From an uncultured Clostridia bacterium (GTDB lineage Bacteria > Bacillota > Clostridia > Oscillospirales > Acutalibacteraceae): a DNA stretch of 5,410 nucleotides. Shown in pieces: positions 1 through 5,409 of the stretch; position 1 is the first letter of the stretch; the number at the start of each line of letters is the position of its first letter. The notes below the pieces were generated by a model, which searched no databases, was not told where the DNA came from, and saw only the letters and a program-made list of their open reading frames with translations. A program made the translations under genes and the position numbers. The DNA lies in the NCBI GenBank assembly GCA_945224895.1, contig CALYNW010000087.1:1-5410 (forward strand). The letters run 5' to 3'.

Positions 1-45
1 ACACGCGTAAGATCGTCGGCAGCGTCAGATGTGTATAAGAGACAG
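1..45 (+). other. Illumina Nextera adapter contamination (end of P5, i5 index, Read-1 Tn5 adapter)
   Basis: This is synthetic library DNA left on the contig end. Bases 1-4 (ACAC) match the end of the P5 primer. Bases 5-12 (GCGTAAGA) sit where the i5 index belongs and match, from memory, Nextera index S517/N517. Bases 13-26 (TCGTCGGCAGCGTC) are the Nextera Read-1 adapter, and bases 27-45 (AGATGTGTATAAGAGACAG) are the 19-bp hyperactive Tn5 mosaic end. The order P5, index, adapter, mosaic end is exactly that of a tagmentation library molecule, so this is not a genomic transposon end. Genomic sequence starts at base 46. Confidence 0.98.
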
Positions 46-984
46 TTCATAATCTGCACCGTCGGCAGGATAAACTCCGCAGAATACCATAGGATTAACC
101 TTACGATAACCGGGTAAAGCTTCCTCGGCAGGATTCGTGGCAAGTGTAACGGTATCGCCCACTCTTGCCTCGCTTACAGTTTTAATTGAAGCAGTAATAT
201 ATCCAACCTCGCCTGCGCAGAGACAGTCGGTTTTTTCAAGAGATGTGGCACGCATATAGCCGACCTCAACGACATTGAATTCGGCACCTGTAGCCATCAT
301 TCTCATAGTGTCCCCTGCTTTAATCTTACCGTCCATAAGTCTGACGTAAACAATAACGCCTCTGTAGGAATCGTAAACAGAGTCAAATATTAAAGCCTTC
401 AACGGTTTACTGTCATCTCCCACAGGGGCTTTAATTTCATTTACGATATATTCAAGGACCTCCTCGACATTTTCTCCTGTTTTAGCACTAACCCTCGGAG
501 CATCCATACAGGGTATGCCGATAACGTCCTCGACCTCCTTGGCAACTCTTTCGGGGTCTGCGGCGGGAAGGTCAATTTTATTTATAATAGGAAGAATATC
601 AAGGTCGTGGTCAAGGGCAAGATAAGTATTTGCAAGGGTCTGCGCCTCCACACCCTGTGAAGCGTCAACAATAAGTATTGCTCCCTCACAAGCCGCAAGA
701 GAACGGGACACCTCATAGTTAAAATCCACGTGACCAGGAGTATCTATCAAATTAAATTCGTAAAGCTCACCGTTTTTTGCAGTGTAGTCAAGCTTAACTG
801 CGTGAGCCTTTATTGTAATTCCTCTTTCTCTCTCAAGGTCCATATCGTCAAGTATCTGCTCCTGCATATCTCTTGACGCAACAGAGCTTGTCAGCTCCAG
901 CAATCTGTCTGCAAGAGTTGACTTACCGTGGTCAATATGGGCGATGATTGAAAAATTTCTAATATGTTCTTTATCTACTGCCAA
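46..984 (-). CDS. lepA: Elongation factor 4 (LepA), N-terminal half, truncated at the contig end
   Basis: LepA/EF4 is a ribosome-binding translational GTPase related to EF-G, linked to back-translocation and to initiation or ribosome assembly. All G motifs are visible: G1 AHIDHGKST (residues 15-23), the switch I region RERGITIKA (52-60), G3 DTPGHVDF (81-88), G4 NKID (135-138) and G5 SAK (166-168). The LepA-typical stretch [12 protein letters not shown] follows G3. After the GTPase domain comes the beta-barrel domain II (about 190-285). Only residues 1-313 of a family length near 600 are present, so domain III, the LepA-specific C-terminal domain and the true stop are missing. The open frame continues to base 25 by reading adapter DNA, which adds LSLIHI and a false stop. 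The start is TTG, chosen because GGAGGA lies 6 nt upstream and the next Met is residue 40. The gene follows the nucleotidyltransferase gene by 13 nt and is probably co-transcribed with it. Confidence 0.97.
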
Positions 985-990
985 GAGTAA

Positions 991-996
991 TCCTCC
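991..996 (-). promoter_or_regulatory. Ribosome binding site fixing the TTG start of lepA
   Basis: On the minus strand this reads GGAGGA, 6 nt before the TTG codon at 984-982. It lies almost directly after the TAG stop of the upstream nucleotidyltransferase gene (1000-998). No promoter fits into the 13-nt gap, so lepA is probably translated from a transcript that starts upstream. Confidence 0.85.
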
Positions 997-997
997 G

Positions 998-2137
998 CTA
1001 ATCTCTGCTTTCCTGCTCCTTTAAAGATTTTTTCAGAGATTTTATGCCTTTTATAATATTTTTTCTGTCGTAAATAAATTTATGAAGCAGTCTTTTCACA
1101 TAGTAAAAAGGAAGAAGATACGGCTTCTTTTCAAGAACAGGATAGGTCTGTATCATAAATTTCTTATTTGGAAAAACCTTTGACAAATAATATCCTGCAA
1201 CACCTGTTTTCCCGCTTTTTGCTACATACTCGTCATAATATACCTTTGCTCCGCCTTCTCCGCTTCCGTATATTCCAAAGGACATAACGTCATTAAGAAA
1301 TGCTATCTGCTCCTCTGTAAAATCCGTGCCGTCAAAAACAGCATAGGAAAGCTCTCTGACCTCTTTTTCAAATGAGGTCAAAGCCATTTTTTCAAGCTTA
1401 AAATCCACATATTCTCTGTTAAAGGTTTTTCCGAAATGCTCTAAAAGGACATAAATATCCGCCATAAACCTTATTCCGAAGCCACCTAAAATATAGTGCT
1501 TGTACATATGAGCGACTGTATGAAGATACAAATCCTCGTCACTCATGTGATACATATACGGATTTTTGCTATCAGGCTGTGCATTATCCCAAACATCTGA
1601 AAAATCGGGATAAAATGTATGCTCATTAAAAAAAAGCTCCCTGTGAAATTCAAAGGTGTAAAAGGGCTTTTTTGAAAAATCGTCGGAATTTTCACCGCAG
1701 GAAAACAAATTATATCCCCTGCCGTTCATAATTTTGATAAGACTTTCCCGCTTTGACTCATCATACAGAATATCAAAATCACTCATTTGCCTCATTTTCT
1801 GCAATGGGTAATAATCTCTGATAACACTGCCCTTCAAAAGCATAAATCTTATTTCATTTTTCTCAAGGTCTTTTTCAATCTCTTCAAGCTCCGTTTTCAT
1901 TGCAAGCATACGAAGAAGCTCATTTTGAGAATAAACCTGAAGCTCCTCTGCAATTTCAGACGGAACAGACGCCAAGTCAATAACGGGAACTATCACGGAA
2001 TAAACCTGCTGCTTTTTTGATAGCCTTGCAAGCTCCTTGAAGTCCATTCCCTCAGGTGCTTTTGGTGGCTTTTCCTGCTTTATCGCACAGCGTAAAAGAG
2101 TTACAAGATATTCACTTTCCGGTGATGAATAGGTCAT
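998..2137 (-). CDS. Nucleotidyltransferase family protein (PF14907-like, function unknown)
   Basis: A 379-residue protein with the core of a DNA-polymerase-beta-type nucleotidyltransferase. [12 protein letters not shown] (residues 100-111) corresponds to the glycine-containing nucleotide-binding turn. RQMSDFDIL (116-124) supplies the paired metal-binding aspartates D120 and D122, and FEFHREL (162-168) may supply a third acid at E163. A later [10 protein letters not shown]...DIYVLL segment (206-232), rich in histidines, is typical of the PF14907 (NTP_transf_5) group. The last 35 residues are lysine-rich and hydrophobic, perhaps a membrane or partner contact. No signal peptide is seen. The substrate is unknown. 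Family members are often found beside PqqD-like proteins, including in some lasso-peptide and surface-polysaccharide loci, and here a PqqD-like gene lies 2 nt upstream. The ATG has GAGGA 7 nt upstream inside that gene, so translation is probably coupled. The assignment rests on motifs. Whether it adds a nucleotide to a protein, peptide or small molecule cannot be told. Confidence 0.85.
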   Translation of the reverse strand: MTYSSPESEYLVTLLRCAIKQEKPPKAPEGMDFKELARLSKKQQVYSVIVPVIDLASVPSEIAEELQVYSQNELLRMLAMKTELEEIEKDLEKNEIRFMLLKGSVIRDYYPLQKMRQMSDFDILYDESKRESLIKIMNGRGYNLFSCGENSDDFSKKPFYTFEFHRELFFNEHTFYPDFSDVWDNAQPDSKNPYMYHMSDEDLYLHTVAHMYKHYILGGFGIRFMADIYVLLEHFGKTFNREYVDFKLEKMALTSFEKEVRELSYAVFDGTDFTEEQIAFLNDVMSFGIYGSGEGGAKVYYDEYVAKSGKTGVAGYYLSKVFPNKKFMIQTYPVLEKKPYLLPFYYVKRLLHKFIYDRKNIIKGIKSLKKSLKEQESRD

Positions 2138-2139
2138 AA

Positions 2140-2406
2140 TCAGTCCTCAATAAGATTCTTGCTTTTAAGCAATTCCAGCAAAGCCCTCACATCTTTGCGT
2201 ACAGTTTCCTCGTCAACCTCATACTTATCAAGCATTGCATTGACGATACTGTCCTCGGTCTGCTCCTTCTTTAAAAGCTCAAATATAAATGCCGCAGTCG
2301 GGTTATTTTTAATTAGACCGTTAAAATCCTTTGCCGCCTTTCCGGTAGCAATGGCAAAGCTTTCGCCGTCTATGGAATTTGTGACGATACCGTCCTTAAG
2401 CTTCAT
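2140..2406 (-). CDS. PqqD-like RRE-domain protein (peptide-binding winged helix)
   Basis: An 88-residue protein that fits the PqqD family (PF05402), the stand-alone form of the RiPP recognition element. These proteins bind a precursor peptide's leader and present it to a modifying enzyme. What shows this is the family pattern: a short N-terminal beta region (residues 1-22), then NPTAAFIFELLKKEQTEDSI (34-53), matching the 'N..a..iw.ll...t.eei' helix of PqqD, then LDKYEVDEETVRKDVRALLELLKSKNLIE (59-87), the usual Asp/Glu-rich second half with a valine-rich recognition helix. It has no transmembrane segment and no cysteine. It is the first gene of an apparent pqqD-like > nucleotidyltransferase > lepA transcript, with GGGAGAGG (2420-2413) 6 nt before the ATG. 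No radical SAM enzyme, protease or ligase is within view, so a role in PQQ synthesis is unlikely. Its partner is more plausibly the adjacent nucleotidyltransferase. Confidence 0.82.
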   Translation of the reverse strand: MKLKDGIVTNSIDGESFAIATGKAAKDFNGLIKNNPTAAFIFELLKKEQTEDSIVNAMLDKYEVDEETVRKDVRALLELLKSKNLIED

Positions 2407-2419
2407 AATAAACCTCTCC

Positions 2420-2453
2420 CGAAAACAAAAGCCTCAAAAGACCTTTGTTTTCG
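2420..2453 (-). promoter_or_regulatory. 34-nt leader hairpin before the pqqD-like gene (attenuator or weak rlmCD terminator)
   Basis: The minus strand reads CGAAAACAAA, a 14-nt centre, then TTTGTTTTCG: ten perfect pairs that extend inward with G-T wobbles to about 15 pairs around a TTTG loop. The 3' arm holds CTTTTGTTTT, so the inner stem plus T-rich arm could act as a weak intrinsic terminator for rlmCD, which ends 54 nt upstream. Alternatively, because it lies downstream of a promoter-like sequence and its base includes the first G of the pqqD-like ribosome binding site, it could control that gene. The structure is seen; the role is inferred. Confidence 0.5.
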
Positions 2454-2472
2454 CATTATGTTATTCTGCTTT

Positions 2473-2501
2473 ATTGTATCAAAATTTCTTTAGAAACACA
2501 A
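2473..2501 (-). promoter_or_regulatory. Candidate sigma-A promoter for the pqqD-like/nucleotidyltransferase/lepA unit
   Basis: On the minus strand, TTGTGT (2501-2496) and TACAAT (2478-2473) are separated by 17 nt. The -10 box matches five of six consensus positions and the -35 box three of six. Predicted transcription starts near 2466, giving a leader of about 60 nt that contains the hairpin. It lies just after the rlmCD stop codon, so read-through from rlmCD is also possible. Confidence 0.45.
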
Positions 2502-2507
2502 TAGATT

Positions 2508-3866
2508 TTACTTTATTTTTTCAAGTCTTGCAACCGCCTCAATATGAGGTGTTCTTGGGAACATATCAACGGCGGTTACCTTTTTTGCTTCGTAATTTTT
2601 ATTTTTAAACATTTCCAAATCTCTTGCAAGGGTGGCGCTGTCGCAGGAAACGTAAACAATTCTTTCGGGAGAAAGCTCCGTAACCGTATCAATAAGTGCC
2701 TTATCACAGCCCTTTCTCGGTGGGTCAAGGATAACAATATCAGGCCTTATTCCCTTATTTTTAAGTATTTCAGCACCATTTGGTGCATCTGCACAAATAA
2801 ATCTTGCATTTTGGACAGAATTTATCCTTGCATTTTCCTTTGCGTTTTCTATTGCCTCAGGTATAATTTCAATACCTATAAGCTGTTTTACCTTATCAGC
2901 CATTGTAAGACCTATTGTACCTACACCGCAATAAAGGTCTAATAGAACCTCTCCGCCCTTTAAATCTGCAAATTCTGCCACTTTGCTATAGAGCTTTTCA
3001 CACTGATTATGATTTACCTGATAAAAGGAATTTGGAGAAATAATAAAACGCTTTCCCAAAAGCTCATCACAAATAGTGTCGCTACCCCAAATTGTTACTG
3101 ATTTTTCGCCTAAAATCACATTTGTGTTTTTCTTATTAATGTTAAGAACCACCGATTTCAAGCCCTTAACATTATCTCTAAGCAGAGAAATCAAAAGCTC
3201 CTTATCGGGTATGCTGTCCCCGTTTATAACGGCACAAGCCATTATCTCCCCTGTAGCAAAGCCCTTGCGAAAATAAATATGTCTTAAGAGTCCCTTACCT
3301 GTTTTTTCATCAAATGAGGTAACATTTGTCTTTTCTGCCCAAAGGGAAAATGCCTTAATTCCCTGTTCAAATTCCTCAGGCTGAAGCCTACAGTCGGCAC
3401 AGGGAATAATTCTGTGGCTTTTATAGGCATAAAAGCCTGCAAAAAGTTCACCGTCGCAGATTGAAACAGGATACTGTGCCTTATTTCTGTAGCCATTTAA
3501 AGTGTCTGCTCCGATTATTTCATCAACCTTAATATCAAGATGACCTATTCTTTCAAGAGCGTCCTGCACCCTGCTTTTCTTATATTTCAGCTCTTCACTG
3601 TAGGTCATATTTCTGAAGGAACAACCACCGCATTTTTTTGAATATGGGCAGTCGCTTTCAATTCTCTCGGGACTTGGTATAATGATTTTATCAATAATGC
3701 CAACGGCATAATTCTTTGACCTTTTGATAATATGGGCAATTATTCTATCCTGCGGTACGGTGCCTCTAACAAAAACAGCCATACCGTTATATCTGCCCAC
3801 ACCGCTACCCTCAGAGGTTACGGAGTCTATAACTAATTCAATTTTATCGTTTTTCGCTAAGCTCAA
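2508..3866 (-). CDS. rlmCD: 23S rRNA (uracil-C5)-methyltransferase, RlmCD/RlmD (RumA) type
   Basis: This SAM-dependent enzyme makes 5-methyluridine in 23S rRNA. Firmicutes homologues (RlmCD) methylate both U747 and U1939, while the E. coli relative RlmD handles only U1939. The 452-residue protein has full family architecture: an N-terminal TRAM RNA-binding domain (about 1-60), a [4Fe-4S] cluster site with C73, C79 and C82 (CPYSKKCGGC) plus C159, a central RNA-binding region, and a Rossmann methyltransferase domain. The SAM loop is LDLYCGVGTIGL (309-320), followed by DPPRKG (381-386), the catalytic nucleophile C408 in YVSCDSATLARDL, and the likely general base E443 in PHIEAVARL. The start is TTG, placed where the TRAM domain begins (KNDKIELVIDSV); a GGTGAT ribosome binding site supports it and the next Met, residue 29, would cut that domain. 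Target sites cannot be read from sequence, so the two-site RlmCD name is inferred from taxonomy. It lies 136 nt downstream of spoVAC on the same strand. Confidence 0.94.
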   Translation of the reverse strand: MSLAKNDKIELVIDSVTSEGSGVGRYNGMAVFVRGTVPQDRIIAHIIKRSKNYAVGIIDKIIIPSPERIESDCPYSKKCGGCSFRNMTYSEELKYKKSRVQDALERIGHLDIKVDEIIGADTLNGYRNKAQYPVSICDGELFAGFYAYKSHRIIPCADCRLQPEEFEQGIKAFSLWAEKTNVTSFDEKTGKGLLRHIYFRKGFATGEIMACAVINGDSIPDKELLISLLRDNVKGLKSVVLNINKKNTNVILGEKSVTIWGSDTICDELLGKRFIISPNSFYQVNHNQCEKLYSKVAEFADLKGGEVLLDLYCGVGTIGLTMADKVKQLIGIEIIPEAIENAKENARINSVQNARFICADAPNGAEILKNKGIRPDIVILDPPRKGCDKALIDTVTELSPERIVYVSCDSATLARDLEMFKNKNYEAKKVTAVDMFPRTPHIEAVARLEKIK

Positions 3867-3870
3867 CTAA

Positions 3871-3876
3871 ATCACC
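3871..3876 (-). promoter_or_regulatory. Ribosome binding site supporting the TTG start of rlmCD
   Basis: The minus strand reads GGTGAT 4 nt before the TTG at 3866-3864. This pairs with the AUCACC part of the 16S rRNA 3' end, the downstream half of the GGAGGTGATC complement, so the short spacing is expected. No ATG lies between here and codon 29. Confidence 0.55.
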
Positions 3877-3940
3877 GCTTTATATAATAACATATATAAA
3901 TGAAAATATAAAGCGAAATTTATAAGTAATAAAATATGTA

Positions 3941-3965
3941 AAAGGGCTTTTTAATTAATCCCTTT
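3941..3965 (-). terminator. Weak candidate terminator after spoVAC
   Basis: A 6-bp stem (AAAGGG/CCCTTT) around a 13-nt AT-rich loop lies 37 nt past the spoVAC stop. On the minus strand it is followed by TTTTACATATTTTATT. The stem is short and the T tract broken, so termination would be inefficient at best and read-through into rlmCD is plausible. The rest of the 3867-4002 gap is AT-rich with nothing else recognisable. Confidence 0.3.
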
Positions 3966-4002
3966 AAAAACTGTATATAAAGTCATAAACCGTAAAAAAT
4001 AA

Positions 4003-4446
4003 TTAATACAATTTAAAAATAAAAATTATTAAGCCGTATAAAAATGACGATGCTACACCGTAAACAATAACAGGTCCTGCGATAGTAAACATCTGTGAAG
4101 CAGTACCGAGTACGAAGCCCTCGTGCTGAAATTCAAGGGCAGGTGATACCACGGAATTTGCAAAGCCTGTAATCGGAACAATAGTACCTGCTCCTGCGTG
4201 ACGTGCTATTCTATCAAAAACTCCTATACCTGTCAGTATTGCCGTAAGAATAATCAATGCTGACGAGGTGCCTGCCTGAGCCTCTTTTTCATTTAATCCC
4301 ATATTTTGAAGCAGAGTTAAAATCACCTGCCCCAAAAGGCATATTGCTCCGCCGAATAAAAATGCTTTAATACAGTTTAAAAGCTTCGGCGAATTAGGAC
4401 TTGCTTTATCAGTCATTTTGCTGTAATCGTCTTTGCTGATGCTCAT
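4003..4446 (-). CDS. spoVAC: Stage V sporulation protein AC (SpoVAC)
   Basis: SpoVAC is an inner-membrane protein of the forespore needed for uptake of dipicolinic acid (Ca-DPA) during sporulation and its release in germination; in B. subtilis it has been described as a mechanosensitive channel. The 147-residue length fits the family. Diagnostic features are SPNSPKLLNCIKAFLFGG (residues 16-33), which separates SpoVAC from the shorter, similar SpoVAE, then GAGTIVPITGFANS (85-98) and EGFVLG (109-114). Hydrophobic segments at about 26-46, 62-77 and 120-144 are likely membrane spans. The ATG is preceded by AGGAG (4460-4456) with 9-nt spacing. In most spore formers spoVAC is followed by spoVAD and spoVAE, but here the next gene on the strand is rlmCD, so it stands apart from its partners. 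A sigma-G promoter would be expected. What is visible upstream looks more like a sigma-A promoter, with no convincing sigma-G match. Confidence 0.93.
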   Translation of the reverse strand: MSISKDDYSKMTDKASPNSPKLLNCIKAFLFGGAICLLGQVILTLLQNMGLNEKEAQAGTSSALIILTAILTGIGVFDRIARHAGAGTIVPITGFANSVVSPALEFQHEGFVLGTASQMFTIAGPVIVYGVASSFLYGLIIFIFKLY

Positions 4447-4495
4447 AAAATCACTCTCCTGTAATAATGTTTACAATATTATAATAATTATACTC

Positions 4496-4524
4496 TTGAC
4501 ATTTATGATTATATCCTGTAATAT
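4496..4524 (+). promoter_or_regulatory. Sigma-A promoter of the ABC ATPase gene
   Basis: A consensus -35 box TTGACA (4496-4501) is followed after exactly 17 nt by TAATAT (4519-4524), a four-of-six -10 box. Transcription would start near 4531, leaving a leader of about 28 nt that carries GGAGG (4547-4551), 7 nt before the ATG. The 17-nt spacer contains the -10 box of the opposing promoter. Confidence 0.65.
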
Positions 4525-4536
4525 TAAAATATACAA
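4508..4536 (-). promoter_or_regulatory. Candidate sigma-A-like promoter reading toward spoVAC
   Basis: On the minus strand TTGTAT (4536-4531) and a perfect TATAAT (4513-4508) are 17 nt apart. The leader to spoVAC would be about 55 nt. The -35 box matches only three of six positions and the region is AT-rich, so chance is possible. If real, it is interleaved with the plus-strand promoter, so two polymerases could not bind both at once. Confidence 0.4.
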
Positions 4537-4558
4537 ATTGTAATTTGGAGGCAATTTT

Positions 4559-5305
4559 ATGCATCTTATTGAAGTTCGTGATGTGTATAAAATATATAAC
4601 CCCGGTGAAAATCAGGTAAACGCTCTTGACGGCGTTTCAATCACCATTGATGAGGGCGAGTTTGTAGCAATTATCGGTCAATCAGGCTCGGGTAAATCTA
4701 CACTTATGAATATGCTTGGACTGCTTGATACTCCTACAACCGGTGAATACTACATAAACGGTCACTTAGTAGACGATTTGACAGATGATGAAATGAGTGT
4801 TATCAGAAATGAGCAAATCGGCTTTATATTCCAAGGCTTTAACCTTATTCCATCTCTTTCAGCTCTTGAAAATGTTGAGCTTCCTCTTGTTTACAGAGGA
4901 ATGCCAAAGGCTGAAAGAAGGCAGATATCTATTGACGCTCTTGGGAGAGTAGGTCTTGAAAAGCGTATGCACCATCTTCCTGCTGAAATGTCAGGCGGTC
5001 AGCAGCAGCGTGTTGCCGTTGCAAGGGCTATCGCCGCAAGACCGCCTGTTATCCTTGCCGACGAGCCTACTGGTAACCTTGATACTAAGTCCACTAAAGA
5101 GGTTATGGCAATTCTCCACGAGCTTAAGAATGAGGGCAGAACGGTAATAGTTATTACCCACGATAATGAGATTGCCGAGGAAGCAGAAAGAGTTATACGT
5201 ATCCGTGACGGAAAGGTTGTTGAGGACTACATTAACCCCGGCTACGAGGGAAAATACGGAAGAGAGTCAAAAAAGGATAATAAAAATCCTATCGACCAGG
5301 GATAA
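4559..5305 (+). CDS. ABC transporter ATP-binding protein, MacB/LolD/FtsE-like
   Basis: The 248-residue cytoplasmic ATPase has every ABC motif intact: aromatic A-loop Y13, Walker A GQSGSGKST (residues 40-48), Q-loop Q92, signature MSGGQQQR (144-151), Walker B VILADE (164-169) with catalytic E169, D-loop NLD (173-175) and switch histidine H201. The segments MLGLLDTPTTGEYYING, FIFQGFNLIPSLSALENVELPL and ADEPTGNLD are typical of the MacB/LolD/FtsE class. That class pairs with FtsX-like permeases that work as mechanotransmitters or extruders of peptides, antibiotics or lipoproteins; FtsE itself is usually shorter. The last 25 residues are a charged extension (YEGKYGRESKKDNKNP) past the usual domain. 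A strong promoter, GGAGG 7 nt before the ATG, and a terminator 13 nt after the stop suggest a single-gene transcript. No permease is adjacent within the window, so the partner and substrate are unknown. Confidence 0.93.
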   Translation: MHLIEVRDVYKIYNPGENQVNALDGVSITIDEGEFVAIIGQSGSGKSTLMNMLGLLDTPTTGEYYINGHLVDDLTDDEMSVIRNEQIGFIFQGFNLIPSLSALENVELPLVYRGMPKAERRQISIDALGRVGLEKRMHHLPAEMSGGQQQRVAVARAIAARPPVILADEPTGNLDTKSTKEVMAILHELKNEGRTVIVITHDNEIAEEAERVIRIRDGKVVEDYINPGYEGKYGRESKKDNKNPIDQG

Positions 5306-5317
5306 ATTCAAAAAATT

Positions 5318-5374
5318 AAAGGCTGTGAAGTTAAGTAGCAAATGCTTTTCTTCACAGCCTTTTTATTGTTTTTT
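5318..5374 (+). terminator. Strong intrinsic terminator, probably bidirectional
   Basis: A 13-bp perfect stem, AAAGGCTGTGAAG (5318-5330) and CTTCACAGCCTTT (5350-5362), encloses a 19-nt loop. The loop can fold further through AGCA/TGCT (5337-5340 and 5343-5346). It is followed by TTTTTATTGTTTTTT, starting 13 nt after the ABC ATPase stop. Read on the minus strand the stem is followed by AATTTTTTGAATTT, so it could also end a convergent transcript. Confidence 0.9.
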
Positions 5375-5409
5375 CAAAATAATTCCTTTTTCAGCTCAAT
5401 GCTGTCCGC
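5374..5409 (-). CDS. Possible 3' end of a convergent gene, cut by the window edge
   Basis: On the minus strand one frame stays open from the window edge and encodes ADSIELKKELF before a TGA at 5376-5374. The other two frames stop within the same stretch. The position, ending directly at a bidirectional terminator, is what the tail of a convergent gene would look like. Eleven codons are too few for identification, and chance openness is quite possible. Confidence 0.35.
   Translation of the reverse strand, partial: ADSIELKKELF

Noticed and set aside
27..45. Tn5 mosaic end as evidence of a genomic transposon
   Set aside because: It is preceded by the Read-1 adapter, an 8-nt index and P5 bases, so it is library DNA. 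The native Tn5 ends differ from this engineered mosaic end.
1787..2020. Plus-strand ORF inside the nucleotidyltransferase gene
   Set aside because: It is fully antisense to a gene with clear catalytic motifs, and its Lys/Phe/Asn-rich translation is low-complexity shadow.
2140..2406. True PqqD of pyrroloquinoline quinone synthesis
   Set aside because: No pqqA, pqqC or pqqE-like gene is present, and PQQ synthesis is not expected in spore-forming Clostridia. Only the RRE fold assignment is kept.
2159..2608. 149-residue plus-strand ORF opposite the pqqD-like gene and the rlmCD 3' end
   Set aside because: It is antisense to two convincing genes, has no recognisable domain, and its Ser/Leu/Phe-rich composition is that of a reverse-complement shadow.
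2544..3496. Several ORFs within rlmCD in other frames (2544-2942 and 3076-3276 plus, 3284-3496 minus)
   Set aside because: All overlap an intact 452-codon methyltransferase whose domains are continuous; none shows a ribosome binding site or domain.
3884..3912. Promoter for rlmCD (TTTATA, 17 nt, TATTAT on the minus strand)
   Set aside because: The boxes are AT-rich chance-level matches and the predicted start would fall next to the ribosome binding site, leaving almost no leader.
4003..4446. SpoVAE instead of SpoVAC
   Set aside because: SpoVAE is shorter and lacks the N-terminal SPxxPxLxNCxKAF segment that is clear here.
4463..4494. Sigma-G promoter for spoVAC (GTATA and CATTATT on the minus strand)
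   Set aside because: The spacing is 19 nt rather than 17-18, the -10 match is incomplete, and the predicted start would fall inside or next to the ribosome binding site.
4956..5147. 63-residue plus-strand ORF inside the ABC ATPase
   Set aside because: It covers the signature and Walker B region of an intact ATPase in another frame, so it is a shadow.
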